NCBI GenBank assembly: GCA_020848835.1
Contig: JADLHJ010000060.1
Coordinates: 1 to 64,000, forward strand
Source: Candidatus Hydrogenedentota bacterium
GTDB taxonomy: Bacteria > Hydrogenedentota > Hydrogenedentia > Hydrogenedentales > SLHB01
DNA: 64,000 nt
Reading direction: 5' to 3'
The translations under genes were made by a program, and so were the position numbers. Shown one piece after another: positions 9,067 to 17,375 of this stretch (positions within the stretch are counted from its first letter, which is position 1; every line of letters starts with the position of its first letter). The notes under the pieces were generated by a model. The model was not told the DNA's origin, did no database searches, and was given only the letters and a program-made list of their open reading frames with translations.

Positions 9067-9537
9067 CTATCGCTTCTTCGATCTTGAGCTAATATTTTTC
9101 TCATACGTAGCAATCCACTCTTCAACGCTTATCTTTTTCATAAGTTGAGCTATGAGTTTGTAGGGAATCTGATCCATCTTCTTAAATCGCACACAGCTCT
9201 TGCCCATATCCAATTTCTGTTTGCTATGCATGGGATATTCGCTCACAAACCATTTCAGTAACTTTGGGTCTGCATAGATTCCCATGTGATAAAAGTTAAT
9301 GGATTGCTTTTGTGAGGCAATGCCGGCAAAGGGTAGCGGCTCTTCGGGCTTGCAATGGTAGCCTGCAGGATAAAGTCTGTGGGGGACCACGTAACCCAGA
9401 CCGCCATAACTCATGGCGGGTTCAAATCCTTTGGGCAGATTCTCTACAATTACCGTGTGCAGCTTGTTAAATGGTCCGCGCCGATCCTCGGGCAAGTTGG
9501 ATAAGATTTCCGCAACCGTTTTGCCTTGTGCTTTCAT
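9067..9537 (-). CDS. DUF1801 (YdhG-like) protein
   Basis: 156 residues. The pattern AEILSNLPEDRRGPFNKLHTVIVENLPKGFEP near the start, a central SYGGLGYVVPH and a C-terminal half with NFYHMGIY and KSCVRF fits the DUF1801 family of small cytosolic proteins, whose structure resembles frataxin-like folds and whose biochemical role is not established. The C terminus is rich in Lys and Ser. It lies 59 bases downstream of the Dabb-family gene on the same strand and may share its promoter at 9923-9952. Family assignment is from motif recognition. Confidence 0.75.
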   Translation of the reverse strand: MKAQGKTVAEILSNLPEDRRGPFNKLHTVIVENLPKGFEPAMSYGGLGYVVPHRLYPAGYHCKPEEPLPFAGIASQKQSINFYHMGIYADPKLLKWFVSEYPMHSKQKLDMGKSCVRFKKMDQIPYKLIAQLMKKISVEEWIATYEKNISSRSKKR

Positions 9538-9596
9538 GTACCTATCGCCTCAGCTAAAACAAGCTATCCCTGGGGGGCAGCTTGGCACATGCGCCA

Positions 9597-9893
9597 TCAG
9601 TTCGAGTCGTAAATCTGCACCTTGGTCCAGTATCCTGAGAAGGTATCCACAAAAGCTTTATGGATAGGGTGTTCCTGATATGCGTCGTGCCCGACGAGAT
9701 CGTCGAACATGACGACCAGTGCGAAGGTATAGCTGCGATCAATCACCGGCCGGCTGGTCGCTGCGGGCACGCCGATAAACATCTCGCGCACCGATTCGCA
9801 GCCCCGCAACGATTCCAATCCGCCGCGAAAGCGGGCGGTGTCCTCCAGCGTCATACCGTCTTTCAGCCAAAAGTACACGGCGTGTACAAACAT
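9597..9893 (-). CDS. Dabb family (stress-responsive A/B barrel) protein
   Basis: 98 residues, the usual size for a single dimeric alpha+beta barrel (Dabb) domain. It begins MFVHAVYFWLKDGM, has the ESLRGCESVREMFIGVPA segment, the central SYTFALVVMFDDL strand and HDAYQEHPIHKAFV, all typical. Bacterial members are small cytosolic proteins of varied or unknown role. A GGAGG ribosome site lies a dozen bases before the start. The gene is divergent from the sugar-isomerase-like gene at 10024 and shares a compact bidirectional promoter region with it. Confidence 0.85.
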   Translation of the reverse strand: MFVHAVYFWLKDGMTLEDTARFRGGLESLRGCESVREMFIGVPAATSRPVIDRSYTFALVVMFDDLVGHDAYQEHPIHKAFVDTFSGYWTKVQIYDSN

Positions 9894-9922
9894 GTGTCCC
9901 GTACCTCCACAAACCCCGCGAG

Positions 9923-9952
9923 ACTATAGGGAATGACGCGATTCGTGTGCAA
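9923..9952 (-). promoter_or_regulatory. Predicted promoter for the Dabb/DUF1801 genes
   Basis: Read on the minus strand, TTGCAC (9952-9947) and TATAGT (9928-9923) are separated by 18 bases, upstream of the Dabb start at 9893. The -35 element overlaps the probable -35 region of the + strand promoter that drives the gene at 10024, so the two directions may compete for polymerase. Confidence 0.45.
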
Positions 9953-9969
9953 ACTGGAGGGTGTATAAT
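9942..9969 (+). promoter_or_regulatory. Predicted promoter for the isomerase-like gene at 10024
   Basis: A perfect TATAAT at 9964-9969 is preceded by a weak -35 candidate TTCGTG at 9942-9947 (16-base spacer). It sits 54 bases before the start codon of the Tat-exported protein. A weak -35 could mean that an activator is needed. Confidence 0.4.
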
Positions 9970-10023
9970 GTTCCGGGGGAATGAGCATGGGGATGCTCAT
10001 GCCAAGTACAGGGGGGATTTGCA

Positions 10024-11457
10024 ATGTCACACCCAATCAATCGGCGCGTTTTTCTGGGCTCAACACTCGCAGGTTATGTCGGTGCAACCTGCATCCCCGC
10101 AAGTTGGGCGTCCACCCCCGGTATTCAAATCGTAAGCCCCGGCGCAGTCCGTTCGCGCGTAAAAATAGGACTGGTCTTTCTGGGCAAGCCGCAAGCCCAC
10201 TGGCCTACGCCTACGATGAATTTGGAAACCGAAGTCGAATCCTACCGCCGATACCTCAAGACTGATCAAGCATTCGCCGACGTCGAGTTCGTAGGTGATA
10301 TCGTCGCCGCAACGCCACAGGAACTGAGCGGAATACTTCCCGCGCTTAACGACGTGGACGGACTGCTCGTGATCCACGTTTCGATGGGCATTCGAGATAC
10401 GTTGGCCGAGTTGCTCAAATTAGGCAAGCCGACCATATTGTTTGCGCAACCGTATTCTGGTCATGAATGGAGCGGGTTTGGGCACCTCATGGACCAACCG
10501 GAAGGCGCAATGCTGGATTGCATCTTGTCCAGCGATCGCACGCGCATCGCCGAGGCGGTCCGCCCGTTTCGCGCGATACACCATATGCGCGAAGCGCGAA
10601 TTTTAGACGTAACCACAAAAGAAATATCAGCCGACTTCAAGGCCGGCGTCGCGCTGAAGTTCGGTACCGAGATCGTTCGCGTTTCTCGCGAAGAGGTCAT
10701 GGCTGCATACGAATCCATCGACAATGCGCGCGCAAAGGCGGAGGCGCGGCGTCTGATCGCGCGGGCGGCAAAAGTCGTCGAGCCGGTGCGCGACGAGATC
10801 GAGCGTTCTTGCAAGTTAGCGCTGGCCTTCGAGAAGTTGGTTGCGGATCATCAAGCCACGGCGATCACCGTGGACTGCTACGGTACGATGTACCGCCAGT
10901 TGCCTGCGTTCCCCTGCATCGGCTTTACGCGCTTGAATGACATGGGCCTCGCCGGGATTTGCGAGTCCGATCTGGGGGCGGGCTTGACCTTCATGCTGCT
11001 GCAATCGCTCACCGGTAAGCCGGGCTTCATCAGCGATCCAACGATTGACGAATCCAGCAACAGCATCATCCTCGCGCACTGCCTGGGCTCCACGCGCATG
11101 GACGGACCAGAAGGGCATGCGTGTCCATTCAAATTGCGCTCGATCATGGAGCGGCAGGAAGGCGCGGTCATGCAAGTGAAGATGGACAGGGGACAAAAAG
11201 TTACGCAAGCAGAACTGGTGGGTACCGATAAGCTCCTATACTTCACGGGCACGATTATCGAAACGCCAGAAACGGAGCGTGGCTGCCGCACCAAGGTCAC
11301 TGTCGAAGTCGACGGTAGTGCTCAGACGCTGTGGCACAACTGGTCCGCCGGACTGCATCGCGTTACCTGCTATGGCGATCACGCCGAAGACCTTCGTCGG
11401 CTCTGCAGGTTCAAATCGATTGTATTGGTGAATGAGGCGGTGCCGGTCGTGGCATAG
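10024..11457 (+). CDS. Tat-exported L-fucose/L-arabinose isomerase-like protein
   Basis: 477 residues. The N terminus carries a twin-arginine signal (NRRVFLGSTLAGYVGA, likely cleavage after WAS). The body has the fold pattern of fucose/arabinose isomerases: an N-terminal alpha/beta part (VKIGLVFLGK, DGLLVIHVSMG, PTILFAQPYSG) and a C-terminal part with candidate metal ligands Glu314 (CESDLGAG), Asp338 (SDPTID) and His352 (LAHC). Classical isomerases are cytosolic and longer (about 500-590 residues), so an exported copy is unusual. It may act on free sugars in the periplasm, or the enzyme function may have been lost. It is followed by a Gfo/Idh/MocA oxidoreductase and a GH36-like hydrolase, consistent with sugar breakdown. 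Confidence 0.75.
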   Translation: MSHPINRRVFLGSTLAGYVGATCIPASWASTPGIQIVSPGAVRSRVKIGLVFLGKPQAHWPTPTMNLETEVESYRRYLKTDQAFADVEFVGDIVAATPQELSGILPALNDVDGLLVIHVSMGIRDTLAELLKLGKPTILFAQPYSGHEWSGFGHLMDQPEGAMLDCILSSDRTRIAEAVRPFRAIHHMREARILDVTTKEISADFKAGVALKFGTEIVRVSREEVMAAYESIDNARAKAEARRLIARAAKVVEPVRDEIERSCKLALAFEKLVADHQATAITVDCYGTMYRQLPAFPCIGFTRLNDMGLAGICESDLGAGLTFMLLQSLTGKPGFISDPTIDESSNSIILAHCLGSTRMDGPEGHACPFKLRSIMERQEGAVMQVKMDRGQKVTQAELVGTDKLLYFTGTIIETPETERGCRTKVTVEVDGSAQTLWHNWSAGLHRVTCYGDHAEDLRRLCRFKSIVLVNEAVPVVA

Positions 11458-11535
11458 CAGCGGCACATTTGATCATAGTTCTCTTGCGCTTTATTCTCCG
11501 CCTGCGTTGGGTACCAAGTGGGAGGGAGCCAATCC

Positions 11536-12561
11536 ATGCCGAAGATCGAACGATACCGCGCAGCGGTGATAGGCGCAGGTGCAATCGCGCAGGCTTGTCA
11601 CATACCGGGTTACATTCGCAACAAACATAGCGAATTGGTCGCCTTTGTGGATCCCGCGCTCGCGCGCCACAAAGAGATTGAAGAAAACTTTCCCGGCGTG
11701 CGCGGCTACACATCGCTCGATGAGATGCTCGCGAAAGAGAAGCCGAACGTCGTTAGCGTGTGCACGCCGAACAAGTACCACGCGGCCTGCACCATTGCGG
11801 CGCTGAACGCCGGGTGCCACGTTCTTTGCGAAAAACCTATCGCCGCGTCGCTGCAGGAAGCGGATCTGATGATTGCCGCCGCGAAGCAAGCGCGCAAAAA
11901 GCTCATGATCGGTTTTACCAACCGTCTGTATCGCGGCCCGCAAAAATGCAAAGCGCTGCTGCAGAAGAAGACGATTGGAAAGCCCTTTATGATCCGCGTG
12001 CGATTCGCGCACGGCGGCCCCTATCCCGGCTGGGCGAAAGACAAATGGTTCTATGAACCCGATATCGCCGCAGGTGGTGTGATGCTCGACATGGGCATTC
12101 ACGCGATCGATCTTGCGCTATGGTTGTTTGGTCCGATTGCCGCCGTGTCCGCGAAGGCAGCCACGCTGATCAAACGCATTCCAGTCGATGACAACGCGCT
12201 GTTGTTGCTCGAATTCAAAAACGGCGCGCTCGGTTATATCGAAGTTGGGTGGACCAGCAAACCTGGATTCACCGGCTTTGAACTCTACGGCACCGAAGGC
12301 TCGCTCATCTGCGATTACGTACACGGCCTGAAGCTGTGCAGCGGCAAGGCTTCCGCCGGCGCCGACAGCGTAAACGAGTGGGAGATGCTCGACGACAAAC
12401 CCGCAACAGGCGGCTGGCCCATCGAGATCGATCACTGGATGGACATCGTGATGGGGAAGGAAAAGCTCACGATGGACGGTGCCGCGGGCCGCGCCGCGCT
12501 TGAAGTCGCGCTGGCCGCTTACAAATCCAGTCGCGCGGGCAAACGTGTCGCCATCGGCTAG
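11536..12561 (+). CDS. Gfo/Idh/MocA family oxidoreductase
   Basis: 341 residues from ATG 11536, chosen over the in-frame GTG at 11518 because GGGAGGGAG lies just before it. An N-terminal Rossmann domain (AAVIGAGAIAQACHIPGY, then VSVCTPNKYH and CEKPIA) binds NAD(P). The C-terminal domain contains GGVMLDMGIHAIDLALWLFG, with the Asp and His typical of the active site. Such enzymes oxidise or reduce sugars, inositols and related compounds; the exact substrate cannot be read from the sequence. No signal peptide is present, so it should work in the cytosol. It lies 78 bases after the exported isomerase-like gene and is probably co-transcribed with it. Confidence 0.9.
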   Translation: MPKIERYRAAVIGAGAIAQACHIPGYIRNKHSELVAFVDPALARHKEIEENFPGVRGYTSLDEMLAKEKPNVVSVCTPNKYHAACTIAALNAGCHVLCEKPIAASLQEADLMIAAAKQARKKLMIGFTNRLYRGPQKCKALLQKKTIGKPFMIRVRFAHGGPYPGWAKDKWFYEPDIAAGGVMLDMGIHAIDLALWLFGPIAAVSAKAATLIKRIPVDDNALLLLEFKNGALGYIEVGWTSKPGFTGFELYGTEGSLICDYVHGLKLCSGKASAGADSVNEWEMLDDKPATGGWPIEIDHWMDIVMGKEKLTMDGAAGRAALEVALAAYKSSRAGKRVAIG

Positions 12562-12670
12562 CACCTTTTTGAGAGTACTCCGGGAACTTATTTGCTTGTA
12601 AGCGGATAAAAGAGAGGGGTGATCTATGTTTGGCCCGCTCGATGCTGTGTTGACCGCAAGCCAATCATTT

Positions 12671-12760
12671 GAGTGCGGTGGCGGAGCGAGTAGCTCAGAC
12701 ACCGCTTGGGCTGTCTAAACCCAAAGACAGCCAAAGCGGCGTCTACCCGCCGCCGCACTC
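12671..12760. repeat. REP-doublet (REPIN-like) palindrome
   Basis: A 90-base imperfect palindrome within the 255-base gap 12562-12816. The outer arms 12671-12684 and 12747-12760 pair over 14 bases with one G-T wobble, and the inner arms 12699-12716 and 12725-12742 pair over 18 positions with two mismatches around an 8-base loop. Each half also contains its own small hairpin: GCGGTG (12675-12680) with CACCGC (12700-12705), and GCGGCG (12736-12741) with CGCCGC (12748-12753). Two hairpin-forming halves in inverted orientation are the architecture of REPINs, mobilised in other bacteria by RAYT transposases. No second copy or RAYT gene was noticed in this window. The rest of the gap contains only the GGGGGATG ribosome-site region of the next gene. 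Confidence 0.7.
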
Positions 12761-12816
12761 CAAATAGCGCACGGTAACAAGCAGCGTTTAACCGTTATCG
12801 TGGGGGATGCTGACCT

Positions 12817-15195
12817 ATGAAGACATCATGCGCGCTTTGTTCCCGGTGCGATTCCTTGGTTTTGATTTGCATTCTTCTCGCGTTTGTTTCCTCCGCTTCC
12901 GCGCAACTTTTCCCCCGCGCGAAAGAAGCCCGTAGCACCAGCGCCGCGTCCTATGAAGTCATCTTGCTCAAGAACGGACAGGTAAACGTACAGAACAATC
13001 CAAGCCAGCCCGTTTTTGAAAATGCACGTCCGATGATTTGGATCGATGGCGAAGAGAAGCCACGCGCCCTCCCTGTAAACGATACCGCGAGCCGCCGCAA
13101 CGAGGTGAGCGACTCGCTCGGCAAAGGGCAAGGCCTCACGATCGAGCGCGGCGAATGCACGTGGTCCTTGCGCATCTATCCTGCCGAACCGTTTTTCTGC
13201 GCGCAGGTCGCATACACGAACCCAAAGAAAGAACCCGTGAAAGTGCGCATGCTCTCGCCGTGGACTGCCGGTGACGGCAAACGCGGCGGTCTTACACTCG
13301 GCCACGGCACGGCAACCTGCAGCGTGCTTGATGGCGGAAAAATATTTCCGGGCGATGTTGGTGGCGTAGGCATACGCAAAGGCGCAGGCGAATGTCTGTG
13401 GAACTTTGCTGCGCTTAATAATGATCGTTCGCTGGTTGCGGGTTTCTTGAACTACACGTCGAGCTATGGGCGTTTTCGCATGGCGTCGCCAAGTGAAAGT
13501 GGAAACTCGTTCACCGATTTCGCCGCTGAATGCATTTACGATCCGCCTATCACGCTTCAACCGGGACAACAACTCGTTTCCGAACCGGTCTATTTCTCTG
13601 TGTCCGAGAACAGTGTATTCGAAGGTCTAGAACGCTACGGTTGGGCCTATGCTGCAGCAAACAACATCAGCCGCGAGAATGAAAAACTTCTGCCGCACGG
13701 GTGGGACTCTTGGAGCACTGCCTACCGAAGCGATATCAATGAAGCGAAAATATTGGAGAATGTCGAATTCCTTTCCAGCAATCTCGCGCGCTACGGCTGG
13801 AACCACATGGCCATCGACGACGGCTGGCAACTTGCCCTCGGCGATTGGGAGCCAAACCCGGAACGTTTTCCCAAGGGCATGAAAGCGGTCGCCGATGCGA
13901 TCCACGCGAAGAACATGACTGCGGGCTTGTGGATCGCGCCCTTCAAAGTAAACATCGATAGCGCGCTCGCTAAGGCGCATCCCGAATGGTTGCGCATGCC
14001 AAACGAGCTCGGCAAACAGGTGGTGGGGGAGAAGGACCGCATTCTCGATGTCACCGCGCCTGGCGCTTATGAGTGGGTGCGCGACCTCGGCAAAAAGATC
14101 ACGCAAGATTGGGGCTTCGATGCGATCATGGAAGCAGACTACGTTTACTACTTGCCTCTCGCGGAGTCGTATACAGATACCGCGCTCACGCGCGTCGAAG
14201 TGCATCGCAAAGGCATGCAGGCCTTGCGCGAAGGCATGGGCAACGACAAGTTTCTCATGAGCTTTGCACCGCAACCCATCACCGCGCTCTACGCGCAGGG
14301 CATACGCATCGGCGATGATTGCGCGCCCGTCTGGAAGAAAGCACCGGACAAATGGCCCTGGGGCGCTGTTGAAACGATGACCAACGCGGCGCGCAAGTAT
14401 TACTACGCGCCGTGGGTGTGGCGCGCGGATCAGGATTGCGTCTTCTTCGCGCACGACGAGACGCGTACCCGTTGGGACATGATGGAGCAGCCCGCGTTGA
14501 AGTATGAAGAATCGATCGCGTGGCTCACGGCCGCTGCGCTCACGGGTGGCGTTGTGAAGATCGGCGATCGGTTCTCCGCCCTCGCGCCAAACGAAGTGAC
14601 CGCGCTGCAAAAAGTACTGCCGGTGCTTGATCGCCCTGCGCGTCCCGTCGACCTCTTTCGCAACGAACACCCGCGCATCTGGGTATTACCGATCAAAACC
14701 GCCTTTGAAGAGTGGACCGTTGTGGGCGTTTTCAACTGGGACGATGCCGAGCAAGTCAACACGCTCGACTTTCGCGAACTTGGCCTCGCGTCAAACGCGT
14801 TCTACACCGTCTATGGTTTCTGGGAAGAGAAGTATTACGGCACCGCCGAAAAACAAGTGCAGGTTGCCGTTCCGCCGCGCAGCGTGCGCCTCTTGTCCTT
14901 CCGCGAATACAAAGCGCGCCCGATGTTGCTCAGCACCAGCCGCCACTTCTCCGGAGGCGCCACCGATTTCACCACGCTCCACTGGCACGACGACGGTCGG
15001 CACCTCGACGGCGTTTTCAACGGCGTCGCAAACACCAACTACAAACTCCGCGTACTCGTGCCCGAGCCTTTCGGCACTGCGACCGTTAACGTCTCGTGTG
15101 GCCCGGCAACGTTATCTAATGAAGCGCGCGTACTCACTATGGAATTTACTTGCCCTCAAGACGGTCCGGTCGAATGGAGCGCCGCGTTTCCGTAG
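12817..15195 (+). CDS. Secreted GH36-like alpha-galactosidase-type glycoside hydrolase
   Basis: 792 residues with a signal peptide (hydrophobic LVLICILLAFVSSASAQ). An N-terminal beta-sandwich (~30-270) precedes a TIM barrel with PHGWDSWSTAY, MAIDDGWQ, FPKGMKAVADAIHAK and GLWIAPF, the order seen in clan GH-D. The nucleophile is probably Asp441 in MEADYVYY and the acid/base Asp500 or Asp501 in RIGDDCAP. A C-terminal beta domain follows the barrel. The family hydrolyses terminal alpha-galactosides or related sugars outside the cytoplasm. It sits downstream of the isomerase/oxidoreductase pair and after the REP doublet, so it may be transcribed separately. The exact glycosidic specificity is open, since the nucleophile loop differs from well-studied GH27 and GH36 members. 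Confidence 0.8.
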   Translation: MKTSCALCSRCDSLVLICILLAFVSSASAQLFPRAKEARSTSAASYEVILLKNGQVNVQNNPSQPVFENARPMIWIDGEEKPRALPVNDTASRRNEVSDSLGKGQGLTIERGECTWSLRIYPAEPFFCAQVAYTNPKKEPVKVRMLSPWTAGDGKRGGLTLGHGTATCSVLDGGKIFPGDVGGVGIRKGAGECLWNFAALNNDRSLVAGFLNYTSSYGRFRMASPSESGNSFTDFAAECIYDPPITLQPGQQLVSEPVYFSVSENSVFEGLERYGWAYAAANNISRENEKLLPHGWDSWSTAYRSDINEAKILENVEFLSSNLARYGWNHMAIDDGWQLALGDWEPNPERFPKGMKAVADAIHAKNMTAGLWIAPFKVNIDSALAKAHPEWLRMPNELGKQVVGEKDRILDVTAPGAYEWVRDLGKKITQDWGFDAIMEADYVYYLPLAESYTDTALTRVEVHRKGMQALREGMGNDKFLMSFAPQPITALYAQGIRIGDDCAPVWKKAPDKWPWGAVETMTNAARKYYYAPWVWRADQDCVFFAHDETRTRWDMMEQPALKYEESIAWLTAAALTGGVVKIGDRFSALAPNEVTALQKVLPVLDRPARPVDLFRNEHPRIWVLPIKTAFEEWTVVGVFNWDDAEQVNTLDFRELGLASNAFYTVYGFWEEKYYGTAEKQVQVAVPPRSVRLLSFREYKARPMLLSTSRHFSGGATDFTTLHWHDDGRHLDGVFNGVANTNYKLRVLVPEPFGTATVNVSCGPATLSNEARVLTMEFTCPQDGPVEWSAAFP

Positions 15196-15228
15196 CGAAG
15201 AATCGACCCTTGCGTTAAGTTTGTAGTT

Positions 15229-15275
15229 CCGCGTTTACGCGGTATTACACTCCTTCCCAAGCCGCCGTTTGGGAA
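15229..15275 (+). other. Two stem-loops after the GH36-like gene
   Basis: CCGCG/CGCGG (15229-15233 with 15238-15242, 4-base loop) is followed by TTCCCAA/TTGGGAA (15254-15260 with 15269-15275). Neither is followed by a U tract, so these are not standard intrinsic terminators, but they could stop exonucleases or help Rho-dependent termination before the gene at 15335. Confidence 0.35.
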
Positions 15276-15334
15276 CACACGCTGGTAGTGCGCATCGTCC
15301 CTGCTAAGATAAGCGGCAATCGGAGAGTTCACAC

Positions 15335-15952
15335 ATGCGTCTATCCGGCTGGAAGATTACGGGGTTCACATTTCTCGCGGTTATTGCGATGTGCGTCACC
15401 GTGTTCCTGCGGATGGGTTTCAATGAACTCGCAGTTCGCCTGCTCGTCCGCGACACAGCCCGTGTTTCCGTGACGCTCTTTATTCTCGCGTTTACCGCGT
15501 CCAGCCTTTACGCGCTGGTCCGCAGCGCACCCACCCGTTGGCTCCTGCAGAACCGCCGCTACATCGGCGTTGCTTTCGCAGTGGCGCACGGCGTCCACTT
15601 CGCCATGCTTGGTATTCTGTTCTACGCCTTCCCGCACCCCTTTCGGGAATATTTGGGGGCGGTGACCTTAATCGGCGGAGGCACTGCGTACCTATTCATC
15701 CTCTTGATGACCGCCACGTCGTTTGATCGCACTGCCGCGCTTATTGGTCCTCGTGCCTGGGGCGTCCTCCACAAGGTCGGCGCGTACTACATTTGGGTCC
15801 TTTTCGCCCAAAGTTATATTCCCCGTGCCGTCAGAGACCCATGGTATATCCCTTTTGCGGGTCTCGTTGTGGCAGGATTACTGGTGCGTATTGCGGCGTG
15901 GATGACGGTGCGGACGAAGCAGCGGAGTCGAGTTGTACCGGAAGGTGCGTAA
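15335..15952 (+). CDS. Ferric-reductase-like / MsrQ-like haem membrane protein
   Basis: 205 residues with six predicted membrane helices and almost no soluble part. Conserved His residues sit in a helix as VAHGVHFAML (His85, His88) and in VLHKVGAYYIW (His146), the spacing expected of the PF01794 ferric reductase-like / MsrQ haem-binding fold. It probably carries electrons across the inner membrane. No flavin or NAD domain is fused and no msrP-like molybdopterin partner is adjacent, so the redox partner is unknown. GGAGAG lies about 10 bases upstream of the start. It appears to be a single-gene unit, convergent with the lipoprotein gene at 15985. Confidence 0.75.
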   Translation: MRLSGWKITGFTFLAVIAMCVTVFLRMGFNELAVRLLVRDTARVSVTLFILAFTASSLYALVRSAPTRWLLQNRRYIGVAFAVAHGVHFAMLGILFYAFPHPFREYLGAVTLIGGGTAYLFILLMTATSFDRTAALIGPRAWGVLHKVGAYYIWVLFAQSYIPRAVRDPWYIPFAGLVVAGLLVRIAAWMTVRTKQRSRVVPEGA

Positions 15953-15984
15953 GTGTTCTTTGTGTGTTCTTTTAACGTTTTTTG

Positions 15985-16458
15985 TTATTGAGCCGAAGCC
16001 GTTTTAGTCCCCGGCATCCACACGTAAACGTCTCGCTTCACCCGCCCCCACTGAAGCGCGTCCTTGTGACTCTTGAAGAACACGTCAATGTGATTGCCTT
16101 TGATTGCCCCGCCCCGATCCTGGACGGTACCGTAACCGTATCCCGGCACGTACATCTGCGTACCGAAGGGATAGCACGCCGTGTCTGCTGCAATGGTCCC
16201 GGGCTTAGCCTTCGCTCCACTCGCCGTTACACCGACCTTCTTTGGATACCCGCCCTTGGTGATCGCCTTACCCCGCCAGTTTCGATGCCAGCCGCAGCAT
16301 TTCTTGCAGGGGCAGTACGCGGTCACCTCCATCGTTTTCATCATGTCCGCCGGAGGCATCTGGGCCGACTGGTTTGTTACGCATCCGGTCAGAAGTGCCA
16401 AGAGAATACAAACCAGCGATGCAGGACTTGACTGTAATTTATTTATTACTTTTCGCAT
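15985..16458 (-). CDS. Lipoprotein with 3D (Asp-Asp-Asp) domain
   Basis: 157 residues. Lipobox ALLTGC places the lipid anchor on Cys26. The mature part contains a Cys cluster YCPCKKCC (Cys49, 51, 54, 55) and the three conserved acidic positions of the 3D domain: Asp92 (AADTACYPFG), Asp114 (VQDRGG) and Asp125 (HIDVFF). The domain is shared with MltA-type lytic transglycosylases and YuiC/RpfB-type muralytic enzymes, so this is likely a small peptidoglycan-cleaving lipoprotein. The YCPCxKCCG pattern is typical of the YuiC-like subset. The gene is transcribed away from the ECF sigma gene across a 271-base AT-rich gap (16459-16729). Confidence 0.85.
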   Translation of the reverse strand: MRKVINKLQSSPASLVCILLALLTGCVTNQSAQMPPADMMKTMEVTAYCPCKKCCGWHRNWRGKAITKGGYPKKVGVTASGAKAKPGTIAADTACYPFGTQMYVPGYGYGTVQDRGGAIKGNHIDVFFKSHKDALQWGRVKRDVYVWMPGTKTASAQ

Positions 16459-16729
16459 TGAGAGTTTCCCACATTAACGCTTGACGATAGAAATGTGCGT
16501 TCAATTCAGAAAGTTGCATAAACCATTTTATGGTCTCACATCTCACTGAATATTTTGAGTTGCCATCCTCATTTTGTCAATAGAATATCCCTTGTTTCCG
16601 AAAATCGAACTCCGATTTAACCCTTGTTCCAATTGCCAATCTATGCTAAACACTTCAGAGCAGAATCATCAGATTAAATACAAGAGCGACGGCGTCGTCT
16701 ATAAAGGTTAGAAAGAGGAGTCTATCTCC

Positions 16730-17368
16730 ATGAGCGCAGCCTTAGACCTCGCCCTGTTTTACGAGGACATAACCGGACCCACGATGGAACCGGCAAAGGC
16801 AGAGGAATCGACCGATGTAGACGCCCGGCTGGTGGCCCAGGCCCAGACGGGGGACTTCGCCGCGTTTGAGCAGTTGGTTAGGACCTACCGGAATGACGTC
16901 TATGGGCTGGCCTACCATTTCCTTCGGAACAGGGAGGAGGCCTGGGACATATCGCAGGAGGTCTTCATCAAGACCCACCGTTCTCTCGCGCGTTTCCGGG
17001 GAGACTCGAGTTTCAAGACCTGGCTCATGCGGATCACCGCGAACCAGTGCAAGGATTATTTGAAGAAGCGCCGCCTCGATGCAGTCCCTTTCAATGAGGA
17101 AGTTGAAACGCACGACGCGCCCACGGGCGTGCTTGGGCCGGACGCTTCTGTCGAGGCGCACGAACTCGGCGACGCGATCAAGCAAGCGCTAGACGCGCTG
17201 CCGTTCAAGCACCGCACGGCCTTTGTGCTCCGCGAATTTGACGGTTTGTCATACGAAGAAATGGCGCAGGTCATGGAGTGCAATATCGGCACGGTCATGA
17301 GCCGCTTGCATCACGCCCGCAAAAAGTTGCAGAACAGTCTGAAGCGAATGGGCTTCTCAAGAGGATAG
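16730..17368 (+). CDS. ECF-type RNA polymerase sigma factor
   Basis: 212 residues. Region 2 (about 35-100) contains VRTYRNDVYGLAYHFLRNREEAWDISQEVF and FKTWLMRITAN; region 4 (about 155-205) contains ALPFKHRTAFVLREFDGLSYEEMAQVM and GTVMSRLHHARKKL. Region 3 is missing, as usual for the ECF group. GAAAGAGGAG lies before the ATG. The AT-rich upstream gap has a small palindrome (ACCAT TTT ATGGT near 16520-16535) but no sure promoter. The next gene, 7 bases downstream, is probably its anti-sigma factor. Confidence 0.93.
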   Translation: MSAALDLALFYEDITGPTMEPAKAEESTDVDARLVAQAQTGDFAAFEQLVRTYRNDVYGLAYHFLRNREEAWDISQEVFIKTHRSLARFRGDSSFKTWLMRITANQCKDYLKKRRLDAVPFNEEVETHDAPTGVLGPDASVEAHELGDAIKQALDALPFKHRTAFVLREFDGLSYEEMAQVMECNIGTVMSRLHHARKKLQNSLKRMGFSRG

Positions 17369-17375
17369 GTACACT

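Noticed and set aside
9579-9595. TGGCAC string as a sigma54 -24/-12 site
   Set aside because: The TTGC element at the required distance is absent; no other intergenic match was convincing.
12685-12706. tRNA-like D-arm string (GAGTAGCTCAGAC)
   Set aside because: It lies inside the REP-doublet palindrome; there is no acceptor stem, anticodon arm or T-arm at tRNA spacing.
13627-14670. Long open frame of 347 codons on the minus strand
   Set aside because: Antisense to the GH36-like gene, no ribosome site or recognisable domain, and the composition is the Arg/Ala/His-rich type of shadow frames.
15229-15275. Intrinsic terminator after the GH36-like gene
   Set aside because: Two stems are present but no U tract follows either, so it was listed only as stem-loops.
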